64,000 bases of DNA from Bacteroidia bacterium (GCA_033391075.1 JAWPMV010000001.1:5642001-5706000); one strand, 5' to 3'; counted from the first letter of the stretch, positions 35,511-44,327 are shown. Notes: generated by a model from the letters alone, not told the origin. Numbers and translations are program-made.

Positions 35511-36053
35511 TCAAATTAATAAATCGAAAATCTGAGTTGCAATATCCTCTGGCTCAGATAATCTACCTATACCATAGTATCCACAGGTTTGATTACCGAG
35601 TGTGGGCTCAATAATTTTATAGCCCCATTTTCTTAAAATATTCAGATTATTTTGTGTGGAAGGGTGCCCATACATTTTTGAATTCATTGCCGGGGCAATT
35701 AAACATGGTATTTCTGAGGGCAGAACAGCTACAGCTGATGTTGTGAGAGCATCATCAGCAATTCCATTAACAAGCTTTCCCAGGAAATTAGAGCTAGCAG
35801 GAGCTATACAAAATAGCTGTATTTCATTCGTAAATGCAATGTGAGGATGATAGGACTTATCTTGCTTATGATATAAATCAGTTAGAACTGGATTCCCGGT
35901 CAAAACTTCAAAATAAAATGGAGTTATAAACTCAGTAGCATTCCTTGTCATGATTACTTTGATATTGAATTTCTTAATTAAAATTCTAATCAAATGACAG
36001 GTCTTATAAATGGAGCTAGATCCCGTAACCCCTATTGTAATGTTAGGTCTCAT
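35511..36053 (-). CDS. HFCD-family flavoprotein (PPC decarboxylase-like)
   Basis: 180 residues from ATG 36053 (an upstream in-frame TTG-type extension is not family-like). Homo-oligomeric flavin-containing Cys decarboxylase family, as in CoaC, EpiD and MrsD. Signature pieces are all present: active-site-type His71 in HIAF, NGIADDALT, PAMNSKMYGHP (PxMNxxMW motif, 121-131) and CGYYGIGRLSEP with Cys157. The CoaB half is absent, so it is not a normal CoaBC. In other pathways such enzymes oxidatively decarboxylate a C-terminal cysteine or a cysteinyl conjugate. As the first gene of the operon it may act on a carrier-bound or cysteine-containing product. Divergent from the XRE-type gene at 36192. 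Confidence 0.85.
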   Translation of the reverse strand: MRPNITIGVTGSSSIYKTCHLIRILIKKFNIKVIMTRNATEFITPFYFEVLTGNPVLTDLYHKQDKSYHPHIAFTNEIQLFCIAPASSNFLGKLVNGIADDALTTSAVAVLPSEIPCLIAPAMNSKMYGHPSTQNNLNILRKWGYKIIEPTLGNQTCGYYGIGRLSEPEDIATQIFDLLI

Positions 36054-36160
36054 AAAGCAAAAAGTCCTCAGATTAACATAATTTAGAAAAAAACAACTGA
36101 TTATGGTAACAAATAGAATTTTAAACAAAATTTTTTAAATTTTTATTTTCATTTTATTTT

Positions 36161-36175
36161 AAAACTTGTAGTTTT
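36161..36175. promoter_or_regulatory. Operator-like dyad AAAACT-tgt-AGTTTT
   Basis: Perfect 6-bp arms with 3-nt spacer in the divergent promoter region, ending 16 bp before the ATG at 36192. It has the same ACT-NNN-AGT core and position as the dyad in front of the 26350 gene. Confidence 0.5.
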
Positions 36176-36191
36176 ATAAAAAAGCAAAACT

Positions 36192-37061
36192 ATGATTCAC
36201 TATTCTGATTTGGTTGCGGGGATCAAGTCGATCATGAAAGTCAAAGGCATAGATCGCCTTCAGGATCTGGCCCACAAACTCGACATCAAGCCCAGCACCC
36301 TTACTAATAACCTCAAATACCTGGCAAAGCATGAGAACTATGATTCGACCTTTGCTCGCAAAGTCTATGAGGTTCTAGGCATAGACGAACAGACACTAAA
36401 AAATACTTTAGGAGATCATAGTACCCCTCTCAACACCAGCCACCTCAAACTTCTCGACAGCAAAGCCAATGCCTTTCGCCCTTTGCACAATTCCTATCAC
36501 CAGGAGATTTTTGACCTTTTAACCAATCTCAGCAAAGGCGATACCTATACCCTGGTTACAACCGACTTCCCTATCGAATTCAAAGATGAAAGCTTTCGCA
36601 ATACCATTTTGCAATGCCTAAAAGCTGGGGTTGTTTTCCGTTATGTCTTCCCCAATCCCAAGAATAAAGAACTCGAAGCTTTTTTGAATAAATACTGGTC
36701 CGGTTTCTTTCCCCATTGGAAATACCTGGGAGAGCAGCATGCAGAGTTTATTGAGCATATTAAGCAGGAAGTAGCCGAAGATGATGACTTCAAGGAGATC
36801 CCTGACTTTAGCATGGAAGGCCTGGAAGATCAACTGAGGTATTACCTATGCGATGATCCCCTACTCATGCATCCTATGTTCAAGTTTATGCTTTTGGATA
36901 AAGATGTTCTGGGAGAATCCCAGAAGCATGTATTCATAGAAGCCAGTGTGGGAATGTCCTTTTCTTCTGTTTCCTCTGGCTCCTTTAAGTTCTGGTATCC
37001 CAGTCCTCATTTAGAAGCCCAGACCTTAGCCAAAAACATCGAATCAACCCTTAAGCTCTAA
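36192..37061 (+). CDS. HTH-domain protein with unknown C-terminal domain
   Basis: 289 residues. Residues ~5-75 look like an XRE/phage-repressor-type HTH (LQDLAHKLDIKPSTLTNNLKYLA). Residues ~95-285 form a conserved-looking globular domain that I do not recognise. The segment TYTLVTTDFPIEFKD...AGVVFRYVFPNP recalls phospholipase-D-like folds, but no HKD motif is present. It may be a ligand-binding regulator. Divergent from the A/T-rich operon and followed at 8 bp by the YhhQ-type transporter gene, with which it may be co-transcribed. Balanced base composition. Confidence 0.7.
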   Translation: MIHYSDLVAGIKSIMKVKGIDRLQDLAHKLDIKPSTLTNNLKYLAKHENYDSTFARKVYEVLGIDEQTLKNTLGDHSTPLNTSHLKLLDSKANAFRPLHNSYHQEIFDLLTNLSKGDTYTLVTTDFPIEFKDESFRNTILQCLKAGVVFRYVFPNPKNKELEAFLNKYWSGFFPHWKYLGEQHAEFIEHIKQEVAEDDDFKEIPDFSMEGLEDQLRYYLCDDPLLMHPMFKFMLLDKDVLGESQKHVFIEASVGMSFSSVSSGSFKFWYPSPHLEAQTLAKNIESTLKL

Positions 37062-37069
37062 GCACACCC

Positions 37070-37744
37070 ATGAACGAACAAAAAGTTGATAGAAAAACCA
37101 TTGTATTATTTCTCTGCATTGCAGGATTTATAGGTGGGCTATTAATAAGCAATATCACAGCTTCCAAACTCTACTTTGTTAGCATCTTTGGTCAGGACTT
37201 TACCATACCTGTTGGAACCAGCCTTTTTGCTCTGACCTTCATTTGTACGGATGTCATTTCTGAGGTTTGGGGAAAGCATTATTCATCTCTATTGGTATTA
37301 GCAGGATTTCTGGCAAGGATAGGAGCTTTGATCTTCCTCTACTTTGCTGTGAATATCGAAGGCGCAGGAGCTCCCGTTTGGGATAGCCAGGAAGCCTATA
37401 GCAATATCTTATCTGGCTCCAGCAGAATCATCCTGGCAGGCATCCTCACCTACCCCGTAAGTCAGCTGACAGATATTTACCTCTTTCACTACCTCAAGAA
37501 AAGGCAGCAAGGGAAAAATCTCCTTTGGCTTCGAAATACCACATCTACCTTCTTTTCTCAATTGGTAGACAGTGCAGTATTTGTTTTTATCGCTTTTGGA
37601 GGATTATTAGAAACGCCTGTCCTGATCAACATCATCATTGGACAGGTATTGGTAAAATGGGTCATAGCCATGATAGACACGCCAGTTGTCTACATGGTTC
37701 GGAATGTAGCATTGGATCGTAAAATCTTTGACTTTTCGGGATGA
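37070..37744 (+). CDS. yhhQ: Queuosine precursor transporter (YhhQ/DUF165, VUT family)
   Basis: 224-residue inner-membrane protein with about six hydrophobic segments. It resembles the VUT/DUF165 family of 7-deazaguanine (preQ0/preQ1, queuine) importers. Family-like stretches: NITASKLYFVSIFG, FALTFICTDVISEVWGK, STFFSQLVDSAVFVFIAFGG and the final GQVLVKWVIAMIDTPVVYMVR. The import substrate feeds tRNA queuosine modification. It overlaps the methyltransferase gene by ATGA (37741-37744). Its place in the middle of the island is unusual. The gene symbol is by family resemblance. Confidence 0.82.
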   Translation: MNEQKVDRKTIVLFLCIAGFIGGLLISNITASKLYFVSIFGQDFTIPVGTSLFALTFICTDVISEVWGKHYSSLLVLAGFLARIGALIFLYFAVNIEGAGAPVWDSQEAYSNILSGSSRIILAGILTYPVSQLTDIYLFHYLKKRQQGKNLLWLRNTTSTFFSQLVDSAVFVFIAFGGLLETPVLINIIIGQVLVKWVIAMIDTPVVYMVRNVALDRKIFDFSG

Positions 37745-38352
37745 GTAGAGAAGAATACCTGGGCTATTGGAAGCGGGAAACCAACCGCAACTATGTCAAG
37801 AATTTGGACATAGCGGATTTGGAATTAAAACTTCCGCCTCACGTCTTTGATCCGGATCCGGAAATCACCTATTCCACCTCCATCATCCTTGACAATTTTC
37901 CTGAGGTAAAAGGGAAAACGGTTTTAGATCTAGGAACCGGAAGCGGAATCATCGCCATGAATTCCAGCAGGCAAGGAGCCAAACTCTGTGTAGGATCAGA
38001 CATCGACACCAAAGTTCTCCGAGCGGCCAAGGTCAACATCGAGCGAAACGAATTACACAAAGAGGTCATTCTCATTTGGAGCAACCTCTTCCAAAATATC
38101 TACAGTTCTTTTGACATCATATTCGCCAACCTCCCCATCTGGGACGAACAAACCTTCGAAACCCATATGGAACTCCTCCAAAGCTATAAGCGCCACCTCA
38201 ACGAAGGTGGAGAACTTTGGATGTCTTATGCATCCTTTGGAGATAAGCGAATGAATAGCAGCTTCCTCATGCAAAATCATCAGCTAAAGGAAGTATTCGA
38301 AGTAACTCGCTTCGGCATTAATTGGAGTCTATTTGTCCTAAAAGGAGACTGA
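37741..38352 (+). CDS. Class I SAM-dependent methyltransferase
   Basis: 203 residues, Rossmann methyltransferase. Motif I VLDLGTGSGIIAM (~61-73), the acidic ribose-binding GSDID (~84), and motif IV FANLPIW (~137-143), where N(D)PP(Y) enzymes such as HemK/PrmC have NPPY. The Leu-Pro-Ile form makes N5-glutamine specificity uncertain; base or small-molecule targets are possible. The start codon is fused to the transporter stop (ATGA), so the two are expressed together. Confidence 0.8.
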   Translation: MSREEYLGYWKRETNRNYVKNLDIADLELKLPPHVFDPDPEITYSTSIILDNFPEVKGKTVLDLGTGSGIIAMNSSRQGAKLCVGSDIDTKVLRAAKVNIERNELHKEVILIWSNLFQNIYSSFDIIFANLPIWDEQTFETHMELLQSYKRHLNEGGELWMSYASFGDKRMNSSFLMQNHQLKEVFEVTRFGINWSLFVLKGD

Positions 38353-38417
38353 TTTAAAGAGAAGCATAAAATGAAAGGACAATACAAAAAATACTATCCT
38401 CCTTAACCTCAAAAAAA

Positions 38418-38511
38418 GCGCGCTGGAGATGGAACGACCGTGCGCGGATGGATTGTGGAGAAGGCCTTGGTTGGGTCGTTCCGATTTTGCGCAACTTTTC
38501 TAAAAAGTTGC
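38418..38511 (+). repeat. Two-hairpin structured repeat, copy 3
   Basis: GCGCGCTGG lead, arms GGAACGACC (38431-38439) and GGTCGTTCC (38474-38482), AAGGCCTTGGTTG in the loop, GATTTTGC linker, second hairpin GCAACTTTT/AAAAGTTGC (38491-38511). It occupies the centre of the 38353-38690 gap; no gene is supported in the rest of it. Confidence 0.78.
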
Positions 38512-38690
38512 AAAAGCTCCCATAAAAAAAGGCAGACTCCGGAAACTTTCGACGGCAACCGGAAATCCACCTGGCAAAACGAACCGAGCTATCGGCCCAT
38601 TTCATTTCAAATGTATGGCTTGATGGCTGGATAAACAACAAAAGACAAGATTATGAACCACCAACGAAGACAAGCCAAACATTTGGACCT

Positions 38691-39053
38691 ATGGAAACAC
38701 ATACGCACCTAGCCCCTGAATCCATCCTAAAACAGGGCACAGAAACTACTATTGCCTACCTGAAAGCCTTGCAAAAGCAGTTCGACTTCGCCAAACACGA
38801 ATTCGAAGAACAGTATGCCATTAACCAGGAACTCATCCAGGAGAAAATCTGGCTTATGGCCCATCTCTATGCTTTTGTAACCCACTTTCAGATGAACGGC
38901 CAGCACCTGGAAAGCTTCCTCGAATCGCAACGGGAATTCATCCACACTCAACATGCATTCATACAGGAAGACTTTACCCACGAACACAAAGACTTGCACA
39001 ATCTCCAACGTTTTTGCGCTAATCTCCCTACAGTTCAACCCAAAACACAATAA
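38691..39053 (+). CDS. Helical protein of unknown function, partner of the 39059 membrane protein
   Basis: 120 residues, Glu/Gln/His-rich and almost entirely helical (LKALQKQFDFAKHEFEEQY, then further amphipathic helices), likely a coiled coil. No signal peptide, no membrane segment, no known domain. It ends 5 bp before the ATG of the membrane zinc-finger protein, so the two are surely one operon and may interact. Small coiled-coil plus membrane-coiled-coil pairs are common in conjugative or mobilisable element backbones, but no mobilisation motif is seen. Confidence 0.7.
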   Translation: METHTHLAPESILKQGTETTIAYLKALQKQFDFAKHEFEEQYAINQELIQEKIWLMAHLYAFVTHFQMNGQHLESFLESQREFIHTQHAFIQEDFTHEHKDLHNLQRFCANLPTVQPKTQ

Positions 39054-39058
39054 CCATC

Positions 39059-40384
39059 ATGAGCATTCCATTTTTCAATCGTTCTACCCGTGAATACCTG
39101 GGAACAGACATTTACGAAGACAGTCAAATCCTCTCAGATCGCAAAGACGATTACGAAGGTTTTCAAGAAGATTTGGCTCCCGTTACCTATCGGGATCGAA
39201 AACGCATGCAATTCCTTTTTTCCAATGCCTTCAAGCAGCTCTTCCCCTATCTCTCTGGGATTACCCTGCTCTTCCTGGTTGTATTCCTATCCTTCAACAT
39301 CAATCGCATCTTGGAGGAAGGAATTACCTTAACAGATGGCATCATTGGCGTTATTAGCCTCATCATGTGCATAGGCCTGGTATCCCTCAATGAAATTGTC
39401 AAAACCCGTTCGCTCTCCGACTTCTTCAAGGCCAAGGTCAAAAAAGAGAAAGCAGGTTCCAGCCTTTTGTACCAGGCCGTGGGAACGTCCCTCCTATCCA
39501 TCGTAGGAAGCGGATTGGGACTATACCTTCTGGTCTATCAGATCAATGACAAATCTGCGCACATAAAGCTCGGAGCGCAGAACAGTCAATTGGCCACCAA
39601 AAGCACTTGGACCAGTGATTCCCTTCGCATCGTCCAAAACTACCAATCCTCTATCGACCAAAAGCGGGAATCTATCATGCGATATGATCCCAAAAAATAC
39701 CGCACCCTAAGAGATCGCCTGAATAATGAAGCCATTGCTCTATCCGACAAAATGCAGGATGAACTTAGCAAAGCCCGAGGCAATCGGGAGCGTCAAAACC
39801 TCCAAACACAATCACAACTCTCTACAGCACTCATGAAAAACGACGAGCTCGCAGGTGGCAATGCATGGATAGCGGTATTCTTTATTGTTTTGGCTGAGAT
39901 CCTCAATATTCTTTGCCATAGGTTCTGCTGGGTTTATAAAGCCAGAGCTACTCGTGAAGGTATTGAATTCGGTGCACTTGAAGCATCTTTAGATAAGACG
40001 GCTTATGAGATTCAGCTGCAACGTTTAGGCGCTTTTCTCCAATCTCGCAACTTTCAAATCACAGGAATTGAATCTGGTGATATACCTAGTCAGGCTCCTG
40101 GAAAATCAGAGCCTGAATCTTCTAAGATCGGCTACAAAGTTAATGCGCATACACGCAGACACGACCCGTCTGCATCCGAAAACCCCGATATCATTGAAAA
40201 GGTGGTGGAGAAGGTTATTGTGCAGAATAAGGAAATTCATGGGTACGAAATCACTTGTCAGAACTGTGGGAAGCAGGCTATCATGAAGCGAAAGTCAGCG
40301 AAGTTTTGTTCGCGGAAGTGCAGAATCAAAAAGTATAATGAGGGCGTGAGGGAGAGGAGGAGGAGGTTGAATTTTGAGGGGTAG
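39059..40384 (+). CDS. Membrane protein with coiled coil and C-terminal zinc ribbon
   Basis: 441 residues. Cytosolic N-terminus (~60 residues); two hydrophobic segments at ~62-80 and ~90-112, a third at ~140-160, a long charged coiled-coil region (~185-260) and a fourth membrane segment at ~270-292. The soluble tail ends in a zinc-finger-like CQNCGK...KFCSRKCRIKKYNEG with a basic C-terminus. The last part resembles the CxxC/CSxxCR motif of replication or DNA-binding island proteins. Membrane attachment plus DNA-binding tail suggests anchoring of element DNA, but this is inference. Balanced base composition, as in other backbone genes. I cannot name the family. Confidence 0.7.
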   Translation: MSIPFFNRSTREYLGTDIYEDSQILSDRKDDYEGFQEDLAPVTYRDRKRMQFLFSNAFKQLFPYLSGITLLFLVVFLSFNINRILEEGITLTDGIIGVISLIMCIGLVSLNEIVKTRSLSDFFKAKVKKEKAGSSLLYQAVGTSLLSIVGSGLGLYLLVYQINDKSAHIKLGAQNSQLATKSTWTSDSLRIVQNYQSSIDQKRESIMRYDPKKYRTLRDRLNNEAIALSDKMQDELSKARGNRERQNLQTQSQLSTALMKNDELAGGNAWIAVFFIVLAEILNILCHRFCWVYKARATREGIEFGALEASLDKTAYEIQLQRLGAFLQSRNFQITGIESGDIPSQAPGKSEPESSKIGYKVNAHTRRHDPSASENPDIIEKVVEKVIVQNKEIHGYEITCQNCGKQAIMKRKSAKFCSRKCRIKKYNEGVRERRRRLNFEG

Positions 40385-40625
40385 CCTAGTTATAACTAAT
40401 AATAAATCTATTTGAAAAGTCAGACCTTCTTTCTATAAAATTAAGTTTGCAGATTTCGTAGATTATAATTACTTTAATTAATCATAATGTTTACTTCCTC
40501 AAAAAATATTAATGGCTCATTTTATTAGCCTAGCATGAGGAAACGGGCGACTAACTTCTTGACTTATAATTATTAGACATGGCTACCTGTAGCCTCTAAT
40601 TCTTATTTTTCTCAAGTAAGTTATA

Positions 40626-41453
40626 ATGCTGACATACAAAGAATTTCAACCGTCCAAAGCGCTTTCTGATATAGTTTTAAGGTATTATGATATATCAGGT
40701 AAGTCTTCAATTGAAAATCCCTATGAGCTTAGCGCATTCCCTTTAGTAAACTCGTCTTGGGTATTTCATTATGGAGATATTATTCAAGTCGAAGGGCAAT
40801 ACTATCCTACAGGTAATACTCTACCTCGTCAATACATGCTAGGCCAGTTTAATAGGCCTATTTTTATTAAGCATAATTTTGGCACAATAGGGGTCTTCGG
40901 AGTCGTTTTTAGAGCTGGATCAGCCTATCGATTGAATAATAATTCACAACTTGATTTTAAAAACCTATCCGTAAGTTTAGAAGATATATATGGGCGTCAG
41001 TTTCGAAGTATTCCAGAAAAGTTTTTTTATGCTAAGAATTCCGTTGAAAGGGTAAATATTATCGAAAAATTAATTAAGTCTTGCCTAGCTAGAACTGACT
41101 CGCAGGAAAGCATAATTGATGATGTCGTTTTAAAGATTATTTCAAATTCTGGCGAAATAAACGTGGGTTTTTGGGCTAAGGCTCACAATATAAACAGAAG
41201 TTATCTTACAAATTCTTTCAAAAAAAAGGTAGGATTGAACATCAAAGAATTTGCAAAAATTGTACGGTTTAATCATGCTTTAGCCTATTGGAAGCAGTTT
41301 CCAGATATAAAAAAGTCACACCTTGTTGGTGCATTTGGATACCATGATTTTTCCCACCTAAGTAAAGATTTTAAAGAATTTACTTTTAACAAGGATTCAA
41401 AAACTCATAATACTGACGATGAATTAGCACTTTTTCTGAACAATAAAAGATAA
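40626..41453 (+). CDS. AraC-family transcriptional regulator
   Basis: 275 residues. Residues ~1-150 form an effector domain of the type common in Bacteroidetes AraC regulators (F.LPLVNSSWVFHYGD). Residues ~165-255 carry the two HTH motifs (VGFWAKAHNINRSYLTNSFKKKVG and VGAFGYHDFSHLSKDFKEF). A/T-rich and in the same direction as the secreted glucanase operon starting 122 bp downstream, which it most likely controls. A small inverted repeat GGCTAC-ct-GTAGCC lies at 40581-40594, 31 bp before its start. The rest of 40385-40625 holds nothing I recognise. Confidence 0.82.
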   Translation: MLTYKEFQPSKALSDIVLRYYDISGKSSIENPYELSAFPLVNSSWVFHYGDIIQVEGQYYPTGNTLPRQYMLGQFNRPIFIKHNFGTIGVFGVVFRAGSAYRLNNNSQLDFKNLSVSLEDIYGRQFRSIPEKFFYAKNSVERVNIIEKLIKSCLARTDSQESIIDDVVLKIISNSGEINVGFWAKAHNINRSYLTNSFKKKVGLNIKEFAKIVRFNHALAYWKQFPDIKKSHLVGAFGYHDFSHLSKDFKEFTFNKDSKTHNTDDELALFLNNKR

Positions 41454-41574
41454 CTAAGCCCTTTAAAAAATGTCACATTTTTACATATTCCATAGAAGGA
41501 GAAAATCTATAATACCATTTTCGAAGATGTAGGAAATGCATTGAGTAGAATACTTAAACACCTAACGCCCTAAA

Positions 41575-42504
41575 ATGAAACTATGCATAACTATTTTAGT
41601 TTTTGTTTTTTCTTGCACTGAATCGATTGGTCAATCAAAAAAATTATTAAAAGTCCTTGACCCTTCCTTTCAAGGGGATTCACACTATTCTTTATATAAT
41701 AGTACAGACTGGGTTGTACCGTACCATGGGGTCGATTCATGGATTGAATTCCGTGCTCATGGTTGGTTTGAAAGAAAACATATTTTTGGACCTTTTGTTA
41801 GTGCTATCGGTTCTAACATGTTTTATCTTTTCCCAAAGCATAATGTAAATCCTTTTGACTGGCAAAGATACGTTCAAGGTACAGTAGGGCTAGAATTCTA
41901 TCCGGCAAATATTTGGATTGGAAGAGGAGTACCGAATGTATTAAAAGGGATTAGATTTTATGGATGGATTTCAGGAAGAAAATACTATGGGGGTAATAGA
42001 TCAATTCGTTCGACATTTCAGAAGAATGATTCAAGAATAGGGCTAGACTACTATTTTGACAATATCTTAAATAAAAAATCCACTGTTCATTGGAGCCTTT
42101 GGACAGATGCTAGCCGACGAAGTTCCAATTTTAGTCATCCTGACTACAATGTATTTTTCACTAATGGACTATTCCGAATTGGGCATTCTCGTTCGCAAAA
42201 TTCAACTGACAGAAGGTGGTTTAGCTACCTTTTTGGAGATTGGGCTTTTGCCTCAGGATGTCCCTGTAGATGGTGGGAAAATGTAATAAAACCCGGATTG
42301 GGAATTGCCTATTTTCCGATAGAAAATATAGATAAAACTACTTCTCAGGAACATAGATTATTTGGATTTAGAAGGGTCAATTTTTATTTGGAGTGGATGG
42401 TTCATGCTATCTGGCTGGGGGATAATGCACCTACGGAAGTCATCCCTTGGGATATACGTTTTGGAGTAAGTTTTTCTACGTCAAGGCTTTTAGGAGGTAA
42501 ATAA
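41575..42504 (+). CDS. Secreted/outer-membrane protein of unknown function
   Basis: 309 residues with a Sec signal peptide (cut near IGQS, residue ~20). It is rich in aromatic residues and alternating polar/hydrophobic strands (RFYGWISGRKYYGG, SKSTVHWSLWTDASRR), ends in strand-like RFGVSFSTSRLLGGK and has no long helix. This suggests a small outer-membrane barrel or surface beta-protein. No family is recognised. First gene of the six-gene operon 41575-49341; 7 bp separate it from the next gene. Confidence 0.65.
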   Translation: MKLCITILVFVFSCTESIGQSKKLLKVLDPSFQGDSHYSLYNSTDWVVPYHGVDSWIEFRAHGWFERKHIFGPFVSAIGSNMFYLFPKHNVNPFDWQRYVQGTVGLEFYPANIWIGRGVPNVLKGIRFYGWISGRKYYGGNRSIRSTFQKNDSRIGLDYYFDNILNKKSTVHWSLWTDASRRSSNFSHPDYNVFFTNGLFRIGHSRSQNSTDRRWFSYLFGDWAFASGCPCRWWENVIKPGLGIAYFPIENIDKTTSQEHRLFGFRRVNFYLEWMVHAIWLGDNAPTEVIPWDIRFGVSFSTSRLLGGK

Positions 42505-42511
42505 AATTAGC

Positions 42512-43213
42512 ATGAAGCTGCAAATAATACTAAGTATAGGTTTTTCAATTCTGATAAGCGCAAGTTGCGACCCAAATTGCAATGAAGTCCTTGTAGTTTA
42601 CGAGGACTGTCAAAAAATTGACCTGCTAAAGGATACCCTTCTTATTTCAGATTTTGAAAAAGGGGAAGATCCTACTGAGTTTTGCGGATCGCTGGGGATA
42701 TGGGCTTTCCCACCTGAGCAAGTCAAAGTTGCTGTTGCCTATGATAATTCACCTCCATTTACCGGATCTGGATCATATTCGGCAAAATTAACCATTAAAG
42801 GGAATCAACTGATGCCTCCAAATCCCGACGGGTGGGTAGGTGGTGGCTTAGTTTTGTCTTTATCCAATGAGGAGGAAGGAATAGATATAACCTCTTATAA
42901 AAACATCGAATTTGATATGAGAATTCCTCAAGGAAGCTTTCTCCGAGAAGTTCAAATCAGGTTAGAAGATAATTCACATAGGCTAACACCTGAGCCATTT
43001 GTATTACAATTTGGAAGCATTTCACCTGATTGGAATCACTTTACTATCCCTTTAGATGCATTGGGAAAAGCAACTCAACTTCCCTCTGGAAATATTCACT
43101 CTCTTATCACTTCAAATGTACTGAATTTAGTGACTATTTCAATTCATAATGGAACTTCACCACATCCAACTGATGGAACTTTATATATCGACAATGTCAG
43201 TTTTACTCGATAA
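42512..43213 (+). CDS. CBM11-like carbohydrate-binding lipoprotein
   Basis: 233 residues with lipoprotein box SASC (Cys19). Residues ~45-233 form a jelly-roll typical of CBM11/glucan-binding modules: DFEKGEDP, GSYSAKLTIKG, GGGLVLSL, ITSYKNIEFDMRI, DWNHFTIPL and the terminal LYIDNVSFTR. It probably holds a beta-glucan at the surface. The same fold recurs in the two other binding proteins of this operon (43230 and 46066). No catalytic domain. Confidence 0.75.
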   Translation: MKLQIILSIGFSILISASCDPNCNEVLVVYEDCQKIDLLKDTLLISDFEKGEDPTEFCGSLGIWAFPPEQVKVAVAYDNSPPFTGSGSYSAKLTIKGNQLMPPNPDGWVGGGLVLSLSNEEEGIDITSYKNIEFDMRIPQGSFLREVQIRLEDNSHRLTPEPFVLQFGSISPDWNHFTIPLDALGKATQLPSGNIHSLITSNVLNLVTISIHNGTSPHPTDGTLYIDNVSFTR

Positions 43214-43229
43214 AATTACAGTAAAAAAA

Positions 43230-44327
43230 ATGAACAAGAAATTACGAACTTGGATTATTACTCTCGTATTATTCTCCTTTAAGGTAAACCTCATTGCCCA
43301 AGATTTACAGTTCAATCCTCCTGCCACATGGGAATGCGAGAAACCCGGAGTTTATTCAGTGTCAGGTAAACATGACCATATGGATAAAGAATTCGTTTGG
43401 TTGTTTCTAAAAGATTCCCATGCAAATCTATACATGCAATATCCCCCCATTGAGTTCCTATACCCTGAGACCTGGGAGGTTAACAATATCCGTATAAACA
43501 GTGGGAATACAGACCTTTTAGCCATTCAGGTAAATAAAAAAGGTAATAAAGAACTATTAGAATGGAAAGAAAAAAGTCGATGGGGGGCTATTGAATTTAA
43601 AGAGGTTAAAAACCTCCCAGGTTATAAAATACTTACAGCTGCTAGAATTGTAAACCTCTCGATGAGTTGTAAGGACATTGATACATCCATTACTCTTCCT
43701 CCATCAGTAAGGAAAGAACCAGATCTTCAAATCCATAGCTCAATTAATGAAAAACTGATAGTAGCAGATTTTGAAATTGAATCTTCAAGTAAAGGCTATC
43801 CTATGGGAGGAGCTATTAGCTCTTGGGAATCAGACACAAATTTTGAGGTTAAACTAGATACATTTCAACTACCTAAAGGCCCACCATACTTAGGCAAATA
43901 TACTTTGAGTATAAAGCATTCTGTAAAATTAGGTGCCCCAAAGGCTGATTGGAGAGGAGGAGGTTTAGTAATACAGGTTCAAAAAGAAGATAAGCCGTTG
44001 GATATATCAGAATATGGTTATTTAGAATTTGATATACGAGCAATTTCCAAATCACTAGAGACTCTAAAAGTGAAGCTTCAAGATCCAAAATCTAATACCG
44101 GAATAGAACTATTACTAAAAGATTATGAGGTCAAATTTTCCCGGGAATGGGAACATGTGAAGATTCCTCTGAGGTCTTTTACAAAGATGAAAATCGATTA
44201 TCCTCCTCATTGGAAAAAAGTAAATCTAAAACAGGTCAATAAAATTGTTTTTGTCGGTATACAAGACCAAAATGCTAAGAATTTTAATGGGCAAATTTTA
44301 ATAGATAACATAGTTTTCTCTAAATAA
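43230..44327 (+). CDS. Secreted protein with C-terminal CBM11-like domain
   Basis: 365 residues from ATG 43230 (an open frame reaches back into the previous gene, but the signal peptide begins here and cuts near LIAQ). The N-terminal ~25-165 is an unrecognised beta domain (ATWECEKPGVYSVSG). Residues ~185-365 repeat the CBM11-like jelly-roll of the preceding gene: DFEIESSSK, ADWRGGGLVIQV, DISEYGYLEFDIRA, REWEHVKIPL and ILIDNIVFSK. Probably another glucan-binding surface component. Gap of 16 bp from the previous stop. Confidence 0.72.
   Translation: MNKKLRTWIITLVLFSFKVNLIAQDLQFNPPATWECEKPGVYSVSGKHDHMDKEFVWLFLKDSHANLYMQYPPIEFLYPETWEVNNIRINSGNTDLLAIQVNKKGNKELLEWKEKSRWGAIEFKEVKNLPGYKILTAARIVNLSMSCKDIDTSITLPPSVRKEPDLQIHSSINEKLIVADFEIESSSKGYPMGGAISSWESDTNFEVKLDTFQLPKGPPYLGKYTLSIKHSVKLGAPKADWRGGGLVIQVQKEDKPLDISEYGYLEFDIRAISKSLETLKVKLQDPKSNTGIELLLKDYEVKFSREWEHVKIPLRSFTKMKIDYPPHWKKVNLKQVNKIVFVGIQDQNAKNFNGQILIDNIVFSK

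Noticed and set aside
43149-43229. 27-residue extension of the 43230 protein
   Set aside because: It overlaps the previous gene; the signal peptide begins at ATG 43230.
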